This document shows, one piece after another, positions 54,833 to 64,000 of a stretch of DNA of 64,000 bases. Position numbers and translations under genes: made by a program. The stretch comes from Diplolepis rosae (taxonomy: Eukaryota > Arthropoda > Insecta > Hymenoptera > Diplolepididae). Under the pieces are notes generated by a model that was given only the letters and a program-made list of their open reading frames with translations, was not told the origin of the DNA and did no database searches. The stretch lies in assembly GCA_030998225.1 (NCBI GenBank), contig JAPYXD010000680.1, forward strand, positions 2,542,001 to 2,606,000, in the 5' to 3' direction. Positions within the stretch are counted from its first letter, which is position 1. Every line of letters begins with the position of its first letter.

Positions 54833-56298
54833 CACTGTTAGAAATGTTTGCAATTTTAGTATACAGGGGTATATTAAATTTCCTATATGTTTACTAAATT
54901 TACTACACTTGGTAATTTTATAGTATACTCAGGTATACTAAATTTCTTTTGTGAAGTTATATGTACACTAAATTTTTTAAGTGTACACTAAGTTTCTTTT
55001 ACGTATATGAAATTCGTAGTTTCTGTATACTAAAATTCATATATCTGTATACAAAATTCATCTGCGCAAGCGCGTTTCGAGTTACGCGGATCATGCAACA
55101 TGCAGACTCGCATGCTGATGTATTTGTGGTTAACTACGTTGATGGATCGACAAAAGTTTGGATTGTATGGTTTTGCGTTTTTCTTTTCAAAAGGTAGGTT
55201 TAATTTATTTACTCGTTTACAAATTTAAATTTACGTATCCCAGAATTTTGAAGCTTTATAAGTGAAATGTGAAAAAAAATAAAATAAAAATTCCAGAAGT
55301 AGATAGACATTTTAGGTTTCATTAACGCGCGAAAAAAAGTTGATCTTGCCCAAGTAACACAAGATCATCTATTAGAGGTCTAAAACATCTTTTTTGGGAA
55401 AACGGGAGAGTTCTAGAAGACGTTCCGATTTTCTGCTGAAAGTGCTATTACTATTTTTTTAGATCGCGTACTCATTAGAGTTCAAGATGCTATGCAAGGA
55501 ATTCAAGTTGCTTTCGCATCGTACTACGTGTTTGGATATTCATACGTTGCGGAATTGCCAAAATCTTTAGAGTTCATTCAAAGGTAATTATTTGATGATT
55601 CATTCAATATACATATAGTTTTTACGTGTCTTTCAAGTACATATTTACAAAATGAAATTATTTCTTCAGGTTCATATTTGACATTAACCCTCTGTCTCCA
55701 GGCGACAAAAGAGTGAAGGGCGCTAAAAGGATCATTATCTTTGATAATTATTAATAATTCTTAATAAAGTGATACTCTGTACTTCAACTGTATTTATTTT
55801 AAAATATACCCTATTAAATAATAATTGTAAAACAAAACATTACAAATCGCAATATACTTTATTTTTAATGGTATAACATTTATATCCTTTCGGACAAAGT
55901 TTAGAAAAAAAGATTTAACCTCAAATCGATAAGGAAAACAATTAAATACAAATTTTAATTTATATTAATTATTTTCCTTATACTTTGAGTTTTGCTGGTT
56001 CTCTAGCATTAGTACACATATATTAAAATTAGTATACCCATCAGTAAAATTACTATATGTGTGTACTAAATTTCATGTACACGTATACAAAATTTAGTGC
56101 ACGCGTATACTTAATTTCATATACATGTATACTAAATTCAGTATACGCATATACTAAATTTCATATACGCGTATAATAAATTTAGTACACGCATATACTA
56201 AATTTAGTATACGCCGGTAAACTAAATTTAATTTCATGTTGTGCATTCATGCTTCCATTACATGTATACTAAATATAGTACAGATTTTTCTCACAGTG
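54833..56298. mobile_element. CACTGT(T/G)AGAAA-ended element carrying gene exons
   Basis: CACTGTTAGAAATGTTTGCA at the left and TTTTTCTCACAGTG at the right are inverted over about 12 bases, with TA on both sides (2-bp duplication). Behind both ends are many spaced phrases of GTATACTAAATTTAGTATAC type, on the left for about 230 bases and on the right for about 300. Between them lie three exon-like segments of one gene. CAC ends and a 2-bp duplication suit the CACTA/CMC group (inference). The carried gene is not a transposase of that group. Confidence 0.7.
55093..55754 (+). pseudogene. Three-exon gene remnant of a transposon-associated animal protein family
   Basis: Exon A 55093-55193: ATG, then ADVFVVNYVDGSTKVW, with donor AAG|GTAGGT. 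Exon B 55463-55583: acceptor TTTTTTTAG, frame RVLIRVQDAMQGIQVAFASY then YVFGYSYVAELPKSLEFIQ, donor AAG|GTAATT. Exon C 55670-55754: acceptor TTTCTTCAG, then FIFDINPLSPGDKRVKGAKR and TAA, with AATAAA at about 55762. B and C join in phase. A and B do not (A leaves two bases, B needs one), so a middle exon is missing. From memory, the A-type start (xxVVxFxDxSxxVxxxxW) and the C-terminal pattern (LEFIQRxxxxINPxxG) occur in large uncharacterised families in insects and cnidarians, often annotated as DUF4806- or SAMD3-like. No catalytic motif is visible. Confidence 0.55.
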
Positions 56299-56345
56299 TA
56301 GGTTTATTCTTCAACATTTTACATTGTTTTTCATAATTCATTATG

Positions 56346-56497
56346 CACGGAGAAAAATGGATATTGACCCATAATATCTAGATATTGAGGCACAATATCA
56401 GTAGCATTCAACTATGTGACAAACATTTAGATATTCTACTTCAATGCCTGCAGATATTGAAAAAAAAGATATTAACCACCAGTATCTCAGATATTGA
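56346..56497 (+). mobile_element. CACGGAG element, left-end fragment
   Basis: It is identical or nearly so to the first 152 bases of 56790-57695 and stops abruptly at AGATATTGA, where inverted sequence of the CACTG element begins. Confidence 0.8.
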
Positions 56498-56789
56498 ATC
56501 TGTACTATATTTAGTATACATGTAATGGAAGCATGAATGCACAACATGAAATTAAATTTAGTTTACCGGCGTATACTAAATTCAGTATACGCATATACTA
56601 AATTTCATATACGCGTATAATAAATTTAGTACACGCATATACTAAATTTAGTATACGCCGGTAAACTAAATTTAATTTCATGTTGTGCATTCATGCTTCC
56701 ATTACATGTATACTAAATATAGTACAGATTTTTCTCACAGTGTAGGTTTATTCTTCAACATTTTACATTGTTTTTCATAATTCATTATG
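56498..56789. repeat. Inverted then direct duplication of the CACTG element's right end
   Basis: 56498-56575 (ATCTGTACTATATTTAGTAT onward) is the reverse complement of about 56210-56286. It then turns and repeats, in direct orientation, about 56130-56345: GTATACGCATATACTAAATT, through the CAGTG end and the host-element spacer (TAGGTTTATTCTTCAACATT), to the next CACGGAG element. So the right end of the CACTG element and its flank occur twice, with an inverted piece at the joint. Confidence 0.8.
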
Positions 56790-57695
56790 CACGGAGAAAA
56801 ATGGATATTGACCCATAATATCTAGATATTGAGGCACAATATCAGTAGCATTCAACTATGTGACAAACATTTAGATATTCTACTTCAATGCCTGCAGATA
56901 TTGAAAAAAAAGATATTAACCACCAGTATCTCAGATATTGAGCTTGATTATCTCAGATATTAAAAATGAATATTCAAGATACTAAACTTCTGAATATCCT
57001 CGTTAGTAAACTTGAATGTTTGAGGTACTGAAGTTGAATATCTCAGATATTTAACATCAATATCAGGTATACTGAAAAGGTAAGTTATAGATATTACAAC
57101 TCAATGTCTAAGATACTCAAAAAATTATTTTAAAGGTTATGAAATAACTACATATTCAGTTTTTAGAAAAAAGTCAAATTATATTTTATCATGTACATAA
57201 GTATATAGCAGATTTATACTTCGCTCTCATTTTCATTATTTGGCATGTCTAAAATTAATTTAATGTTCTTGTTAGAAAATTAACCTCAACACTAAGGTTA
57301 GATTTCATTCTTGGCTATAAACCACATATATAGAGAAAATATATAACTTATATCTTTTACTTACTGCATCTTAAGTTAAACACCCGATCTTTATTCCATT
57401 GAAAACACTTATTAGAATTTTTACGAAACTTTCAAAATTTTTCTTTACGGCACGCTGCAAGCATGCAAGCAGATTTCAATGAGGGCGAAAAAGTGATCAC
57501 ATGACCTTTATATATATGCGCGCGCACTTCATGCTTCAATATCTAAACTATTGAACTTGAATATCAAATGTTACTTCTCGGAAAAATCTTATATATTGAA
57601 AAAAAAAATTTTAATATTGCGTGTCAATATCTAGATATTATGGATGAATATCTCTTATTTGAATATCTACTTTTCAATATCCATTTTTCTCCGTG
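56790..57695. mobile_element. CACGGAGAAAAATGGATATT-ended element, copy 2 (906 bp)
   Basis: Termini are the same as 20262-21165. TG flanks both ends. The two copies differ at only a scattering of positions by eye. No ORF. Confidence 0.85.
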
Positions 57696-58283
57696 TGTCC
57701 ATCCCCGTAGCTAAAACACGCGGTTGCCCGGGCTCCCATCGAAAGTGTATAGAAAGATGGGGTTACCAACTTTGCGAATTGAGAGTGTCTGAAAAGTGAG
57801 CAACCAAACAAATTTTTATTTGTTATTACTTCTATCAAAACTTGACACGAGCTTTTTGCATTATTTTGTTTTTTTTTTTCAAAATGGTGGACCTACAAAG
57901 TAAAGGTGACGTTTTCTTCGTGGATTTAGATCCACAATTATTTATTTAAATATTTAATTAAATGAAATTTTGCAAAAAACTCGTGTCAACTTTTGGCGAC
58001 ATGTTAGCTGAAAAGAACAAAAAAAAGTTTAACTGGATATGTACAGTCCTTCTTGGTGAAACTGGTTACCCCATCTTCAAAAACACAAGTTTTGGGAAAT
58101 CGACTTTAAAGATTTACGATGTCACACAAATTGACCGCGCGCGGGTGTATTTCACGACCTGTAGCACTCAAACTATGACGAATTTGACTAAATCCATTTA
58201 ACAGCATATTTCTCATATCTTTTAGATAAGAAATATGTGGAAAAAAAATCGATTTTTTGAAAGGAAAAAAGTAGACGACCCCC

Positions 58284-59329
58284 ATAATTTTACTTAGTTG
58301 AGGGATTTCATTGTCGCGTTTTGCTATATTTGAACCTCGCGCTTCGCGCTCGTTTTTTATTCTTCGCGGTCGCTCAAATTTATTCTAAATGATTTATTAT
58401 CATAACTTGAGTAAATTTAACAAAATTGTTGATTTTAATTTGCCCAAAATCTTTCTGAAAATTTAGGAACGTAAAAACAGACAATAATGCACGTCTCTTA
58501 ACTTCTTTTTGGTAAATATTTTGAAAAAAATTGGAAAATAATTACACTTAAGTGTAAACATTTTTGCAAAATTTTCACTCAGAGGTTGTTGAGAGACGTT
58601 TTTTTATCATCTTCTGTTGTATTTTACATATTTTTTGGAAGAATTTTTGTAAAATAAAAAAGTTATGTTACATGAACTTTTATGGGAATTTGGTCACGTG
58701 GTTTAAGTTTTTTACCATACAAATGATTCTGAGAACCTTTACGCTATCTTTTGTGTTTAAATAAACTTTTATTTTGTATTTTTTAAATTATTAAATAGCA
58801 TTTTCCATAATTGAAATTGAAATTATGCATCTTATCTGCAAATACAATCCGGATCGAATTTTTAGCTTTCTCTAAGGCAAGTAAGTTTACTTTTTAATTT
58901 TTTTCCGTACATCATTTTAAAATGCTGTAAACATTTTTTCTTAGCTTGCATAGATTGATTAAAAATGACATTTTTATGTCCAATAATTAATTCACAATTA
59001 AAACGAAAATGTGCCTAATACCTTCCGTAAGTAGATCTTTTGATTCCAGATGATATTGTATTTAGAAAATTGTTTTTTTCAGGGGAACAACTTTTATTCT
59101 TAGGACTCGTCTCCAACGCATATGTTTTAGTTGAAAAAAGAGAATTTCTAAAAGTTTTATATGGCATTTTGAAAATTGAAACAAATAAATACATAGAAAA
59201 AGAATCGAAATCTACTTTCCAGATTTTTCTTAGTAGAATAATTTTACTCATTAAAATTTTTTTCTTTCATCGCAGAATTTAGCTAAAAAATAAGCTTTTT
59301 GATTTTTGATGCATTTTCTAAAAATTAGA
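58284..59329. other. Unassigned region with a GCGAAGCGC remnant
   Basis: 58330-58375 (CTCGCGCTTCGCGCTCG, TTCTTCGCGGTCGCTC) is a trace of the dispersed GCGAAGCGC repeat. Short ORFs at 58564-58764 and 59015-59282 have no motif. Confidence 0.4.
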
Positions 59330-59960
59330 ACGAAACCTTTAATATTTTTATTTTTAAAGTTTAAACCTTCCATATAATTTTTATTATGTTTATTACTTTT
59401 ATTTAGAAAGGTTTTGCGTTTTTTCTTAAATTGCAGGACCTTTATGTATTTTTAAACTAAAAATTTTGAGTTTTTTGGGCATTTTTCTGACATTGTTTTA
59501 CTTTAAATAACTTTTATGTTTTTTAACCAATGGTCATGATTTCTTTTATTACTTTGTTCCTTGCAGTGTGTATCAACTTTTTGGCCATGGAAAGGACTCT
59601 AGCTAAATAAATAACTACAATATTTTTTTTTTATATTTTGGGATATTTTATTTTTCTATTTTATTTGTAACTTTTTTTCAGTTACATTACCTTATCTCAG
59701 TCACATTGACTTATTTTCCATACCCAAAAAGTTGCTACACATTGTAAGGAACAAAATGAAAATAAAATCATAACAATTGGTTAGAAAACAAAAAAGTTAT
59801 TCAAAGTAAAAAAACATCAAGAAAATGCCCAACAAATTTAAAAGTTTCATTTTAAAAATAAATAAACGTGCTGGAATTTTTAAAAAAATCCATAACCTTT
59901 CTAAATAATGACATTAAAAATAAAAAAAATTATATGGAAGGTCTAAACTCAATGTATAAA
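59330..59960. repeat. TTAAGGGGATCC-type element, copy 3 (degraded ends)
   Basis: The interior order AACCTTTAATATTTTTATTT, CCTTCCATATAATTTTTATT ... ATATGGAAGGTCTAAACTC is the same as in 35901-36536. Both terminal TTAAGGGGATCC sequences are lost. Confidence 0.6.
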
Positions 59961-60569
59961 ACATGTGCAACAAATTATCCAAAAAAAAGTCTTACTTGTT
60001 GTTGCTGTGATTTTGAGAACTTTGTTAATCTGTGTTACATTGCTGAGTGCGTTTCCTCTATAGCTGACGATTCGTTCTACGCGCTATTATCCCAGCATGC
60101 ACCTCTGGCGAATTAGAAGAGCAGCAAGAAAAAAGTTCAAAACAAAAAGGAACTTTTGAACGGGGACTGTGGTTTGCAGGTGGCTTTTAAAGGCCATAAG
60201 GTTGCCGCTCCTGAATGAAAGACAGAGGTTGATCTTCCCAGGATTAATGAGTATAAGAAAAGGGTAATTTGTCAAGACGGTCTAATATTTGCAAGTTCAA
60301 TTTAAACAATCGAAATTTACTTTGTAAATGAAGAAAAATATATGTAGCGGAATATAATGTACGATCAAGATTGATGCAATTTCAAAAATTTAGAGAAATT
60401 TCTTCACAATTTGATAGACATTATTCCATATTTTTGTTGAAAAATGTATTTTTTGAAAAATATTAGGACATTTTTTAAACTTTTGAGATAAATATTATTG
60501 TACATAAATGATTGTTATATTTACATTTTATAGAATATTCCTTGTTTTCTCTGGATGGAACAGCTATTC
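59961..60569. other. Unassigned region
   Basis: 59990-60280 has mixed composition. An open frame (59868-60116) includes CCCCDFENFVNLCYIAEC but begins inside the preceding repeat and matches nothing I know. Confidence 0.3.
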
Positions 60570-60910
60570 CCGTGGAAAATTGCCAGGCCCATGCTAGGGC
60601 CAGGCGTGGACCCGGTCTGGAGAAGTTAGAAAACTTGCCCGCCCGTCCAGGCCCAGGTCTGTTATATTTACAAAAAGTCGGTAAAATTTACATAAAAATA
60701 TGTAATATGAATCATCTTTACAGTCACTATTTCAAAAAATGTACACATCCCGTAGATAAATTCCCTATCCTGGCGCTGTCCAGGCATAAAAGATTGAACT
60801 AGACCCGATAAGATAGAATAATCATTCGAAAGATAATCCTGAAATAATATAATGACCAGGCCGGATCAATCCAGGCCTTGTCTGGGCCAGGACAGGGTTT
60901 GTTTTTGAGC
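60570..60910. repeat. CCAGGCC-rich inverted-repeat fragment
   Basis: CCGTGGAAAATTGCCAGGCC at the left, GGACCCGGTCTGGAGAAG, and at the right CAGGCCTTGTCTGGGCCAGG. The left phrase CGTGGAAAATTGCC resembles the CGTGCAGAAATTGCCC terminus at 16227. The right terminus is not clear. Confidence 0.5.
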
Positions 60911-61779
60911 CACAATGGTGATTATTTTTAATTACTATCATCTTTTTACCAGATAAAGATTGTTACAAGTATCTTTTTGTACGTAAAAGTTAATAGCCTG
61001 AAGCTGATAATGCAAACTCCATTCCGAGGAAAGGATATTTGATGAAGTTAAGGAAAAGAGGTACGGGTATTGCCAAAGATTTCTTTTCCACACGTACCTT
61101 AAATCCCATCCTTACTTCGACGTTTATAATGGCTTTATTCACGGCAGCATTAAGTTGTACCGTTCGAGGTGGTAACGTGTTATTTAACCGGTCATGGATC
61201 GAACATACCGATAGAGTCGCTGCAAAATTGCTACTCATCCCTTTTTTCTAAATCGTAATGGGAAAGGGGGAAACCACAAGGCACTAATTTTTATAGGAAA
61301 AGCAAACATTATTACTACCAGGATCGTAATTTCGATCCATATGGATTTTTAAAACATCATCAAAATACAAAACGAAAGTGTTAAAATAGGAATTATTTAA
61401 GCGAATTATAGAAGAGAGTGAATAACCTTAAGTCTATTAATTTAATCGCCTATTTCCTAATCGGCACTAGACGTCTTGGATTGAATCCAAGTAAAATTGT
61501 TCGTGACCTATTTCTGCTTGAAAATAAAGTTGAGTTATGCAATCTTTTTCCAGATGCAACAGATTCCAAATGAATCTAAGGTCGTGATATCTTCGTGTTG
61601 AGTGTTAAATTTTAATTGAAGTAAAGGGGCCTTTAAAAATTAGATAATGATTTTCTTGGGGTAGGGGGATTAGAAAAATTATTACTTGGGGGAGGGATGA
61701 ACTCGAGTAGGAATTTTGTTTGTTTTTCATGTAAATAATCTATATTAAGAAATAAAGCAGGCAAAGAATAAAAGCCAGA
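60911..61779. other. Unassigned region
   Basis: Open frames on both strands overlap at 60990-61251 (AAGTTGTACCGTTCGAGGTG region). Composition is balanced, which may mean single-copy host sequence, but no domain is recognised. Confidence 0.3.
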
Positions 61780-62800
61780 CTCATTGTCATCCCGAGGGAA
61801 AATGGCCAAACATGGAACTGACCTGTACTGAAACCCTAAACTAGACGTGCCCTTGGCCCAGTCAGATAGTTGAAAAATTTTTAATATCTTGTTGCAATGT
61901 TTTTGAATTTCATGAGAAGCCAGGGCCTGCCAGGCTAGAGCATGGTCTGGGCCTCAGTAAAATTTCTGCTTGGGCCGTGCATAAATTTCGCTGTTATCGA
62001 AAGGGTCCTGATCAAAAAGCTCGAATCGTTATACAAATTTCGGCCCGGCCTGGTCCAGACCTGGTAGCCCGTTCATGTGGCATAATTTGATTTGGCCCCG
62101 TATAGACTGTGTTTTATCACTGGTCTGGAACGCGGTATGTTGGTCTTAGGAGTAATAATTTTCTTCTCTGTCCCGAGTGAGAATTTCCAGACATGGCACT
62201 GGCCTGGAATCAAACCCTGAACCAGACCTGTCCTTGGCCCATTCAGATGAAAAAATTGGAAAATGGTGTCGCAATAATTCTTTCGGTATTCAAGCCCAGA
62301 TCGAGATTAGCATTTTGTAAGAAGCCAAGGCTTGCCAGGCCAGAGCATGGTCTGGGCCCCAGCAAAATATCTTCTTGGGCCCTTCATAAATTTTGTTATG
62401 ATCTGATCGGCCACGACCAAATAGGTCAAATCGTTTTTATTAAATTCGGCTCGACCGGGCCCAGAGCTGGCAGCCCGCTCATGTGGCATAATTTGGTTTT
62501 GACCTGTATAGGCTGCATGTTTCATCACTGGTCTGGGCCGTGGCATGGTCATTTTATAGGGGAAATATTCATTCCTGTCCCGAACGAGAATTTCTAGACC
62601 TAGCACTGGCCTTGAACGGCACCCTGAATCAGGCCTGCCAGGCCAGAGCATGGTTTGAGCCCCGACAACATTTCTTCTTGGGCCGTTCATAAATTTTACT
62701 GTCATCGGCTGGGTCCTGTTCAAAAATCTCAAATCATTCATATAAATTTCAACCTGACCGGGTCGAGACCTGGCAGCTCAGTCATGTGTCCAATATAAGC
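61780..62800 (+). repeat. Tandem CCAGGCC-rich repeat, three units of about 380-410 bp
   Basis: The unit start (TCCCGAGNGAGAATTTCCAGAC-like, then GGCCTGGAATCAAACCCTG) occurs near 61787, 62169 and 62575. The third unit lacks an internal segment. Inner phrases GCCAGGCCAGAGCATGGTCT and GACCTGGCAGC recur in each. Long overlapping ORFs on both strands (62193-62597 plus, 62741-62307 minus) follow from the GC-richer repeat and show no protein family. Confidence 0.7.
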
Positions 62801-63530
62801 CATGGTTTTAGAAAAAAGGTATAGAATTGATGAACGTTAGTATTATTGTTAATATGTCAAATTAAAAATTTATGATAGTAGCGTTTGAATAAAAAAACCA
62901 GTGGAAAAACTATTAATTTCTTTGAGGTAATAGGAACTAGGAATCGGTGAAAAGTAAATTTTGTCAAAGTCCGTAAATTTTTGAGATGAAAGGGTAAAGG
63001 GATAAAAAATATTTAGAGAAGTCTCAAGATCGCTTATGTTTATTTGCAGAGTTTATTGACGTTACAAGTGTGCTTGCATGTTAAGACAATTCGAATCTCA
63101 GAAGCTAAGTAAATTAATTAGCATCTGACATCAAAGTCAGATGATATAAACGATTCGAGTCGAATCTGTCTCGCGACTCTTGTGAGTCATCGATCTACAG
63201 TCGGGAGCATGTTCTTCAGATGAAATCACATGCATAATTGTAAATGCAGTAAAAACACTTATTCGTAATATGTATCTCGAGAAATGTGTCTGGAATGTTA
63301 TAAAATGGGAAAGAGATAAAAGATACTAACTAAAATATTCTCAATTTATAACATCACCCACAGAATCCATTCAAGTAGTGTGCGACTAATTAACTTAGTT
63401 TATTACCGTAATCATCCCGATAAAAACAAACTAATTACAATAAATTGTGGAATTAAGGTAATTATAATAAAATACATCAGACAAAATTCAATGAAATATG
63501 AATGCCGATCAAAATCTTGATAATTATACA
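62801..63530. other. Unassigned region
   Basis: 63060-63240 is less AT-rich. GACATCAAAGTCAGATGAT near 63128 is a short hairpin. No gene seen. Confidence 0.35.
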
Positions 63531-63575
63531 CACGGAGAAAAAAAAACTGTTGAATCAACAGATTTTTTCTCCGTG
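63531..63575. mobile_element. 45-bp minimal CACGGAG palindrome
   Basis: CACGGAGAAAAAAAAACTGT, then TGAATCA, then ACAGATTTTTTCTCCGTG. The two ends meet with only a few bases between. CA flanks both sides, a 2-bp duplication, so this tiny unit appears to have inserted as such or to have collapsed from a longer MITE after insertion. Confidence 0.75.
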
Positions 63576-64000
63576 CAGAATTGCAACTTCTCGGAATTAT
63601 ACATTTTCAGATTGAAAACTATATTTTTTATGCAAAAATGAAAATCTCTTTAATTCAATTTTTAATTGGAATATTCTAGTTTAATGCAACGTTAATATAA
63701 TACGGCCAAAGAAGAAACATTCTTAAATTTTAAAAGATGGCTGTGTTGTAGAGAGTACTATACAGATATTCATAGTTAAAATACGTATTGAACCCAGTAC
63801 TATGCAGATATTAACGTATTGTAAGAATTAAGATCTGTATTATATCCACTAAAATACATATAGTATGATAACCTTTACAATACTCTATTCTACAAGAATA
63901 GATAAGAATCTTGGATTAAAAAAAGGTTTTAGATCCAAAGGTTTTTTTTCAATTGAAAGAAAAAGATTTGTTTTTGTTAAGGAAACTTTCTTAATTGCTA
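63576..64000. other. Unassigned AT-rich end of window
   Basis: Nothing recognised. Confidence 0.35.

Larger units (their letters stand above)
54733..58283. mobile_element. GGGGGTCGTCTACTTTTT-ended element hosting two other elements
   Basis: GGGGGTCGTCTACTTTTT at 54733 and AAAAAGTAGACGACCCCC ending at 58283 are exact inverses. ATAA borders both ends, a likely 4-bp duplication. The element's own sequence is 54733-54832, 56299-56345 and 57696-58283. The last part forms an internal foldback (GATGGGGTTACCAAC versus GGTTACCCCATC; AACTTGACACGAGCTTTTTG versus AAAAAACTCGTGTCAACTTT). It contains an ORF of 79 codons (57962-58201) of unknown meaning. Confidence 0.75.

Noticed and set aside
62193..62741. 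Longest ORFs of the window on both strands as genes
   Set aside because: They lie wholly in a tandem GC-richer repeat, overlap each other antisense and show no protein family.

Overview
This window is strongly AT-rich animal DNA that looks like an intergenic or intronic transposon graveyard. Three separate mariner (DD34D) relics, many small inverted-repeat elements, spliceosomal-looking intron borders inside the elements and AATAAA signals point to an arthropod. An insect is most likely, perhaps a hymenopteran, but no host gene in the window fixes the taxon. There is no prokaryotic signature, no operon, no CRISPR array and no intact long ORF. Nearly all short ORFs are fortuitous or lie in repeats.

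Layout. 0-10 kb: foldback elements that begin and end in TTAA (GGTAGT termini). They carry nested insertions: a tRNA-derived SINE-like insert, a CACTGAGAG-ended element, a GTCT-microsatellite element and, at 10.04 kb, a fragment with a hammerhead-like motif that suggests a Penelope-type origin. 11.9-15.7 kb: two defective mariners, one with a 170-bp internal triplication and one with its middle replaced. 15.9-17.1 kb: an old TTAA relic split by a CGTGCAG-ended element that holds a tiny two-exon gene. 17-27 kb: dispersed repeats, a third mariner fragment, a 27-bp coding minisatellite, a GC-rich patch at 23.7 kb and a cluster of TCCGATT-rich units. 27-40 kb: more repeats, including a 1-kb element with very GC-rich arms (34.75-35.78 kb). 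A possible promoter and short first-exon-like ORF lie at 38.2-38.5 kb. 40.0-41.4 kb: an inverted tandem array of 149-bp units. 42-53 kb: CTCTCTAAAT-ended MITEs, a second TTAAGGGGATCC element and a Tc1-like foldback. 54.7-58.3 kb: a three-level nest of elements whose CACTG-ended component carries exons of a recognisable but internally deleted gene, plus a local duplication/inversion. 58-64 kb: degraded repeats, a tandem CCAGGCC-rich repeat and a 45-bp minimal palindrome.

How the parts relate. Insertions with readable target-site duplications give a stratigraphy: SINE-like insert into TTAA element, CACTG and GTCT elements into a TTAA element, CGTGCAG element into a TTAA relic, CACTG and CACGG elements into a GGGGGTCGTC element. 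Elements ending in CAC (CACTG or CACGG) mostly show 2-bp target duplications (TG, CA or TA), which suggests one related group. Superfamily names are inferences from terminal sequence and duplication length. All repeat boundaries come from reading the sequence by eye, so they may be off by a few bases.
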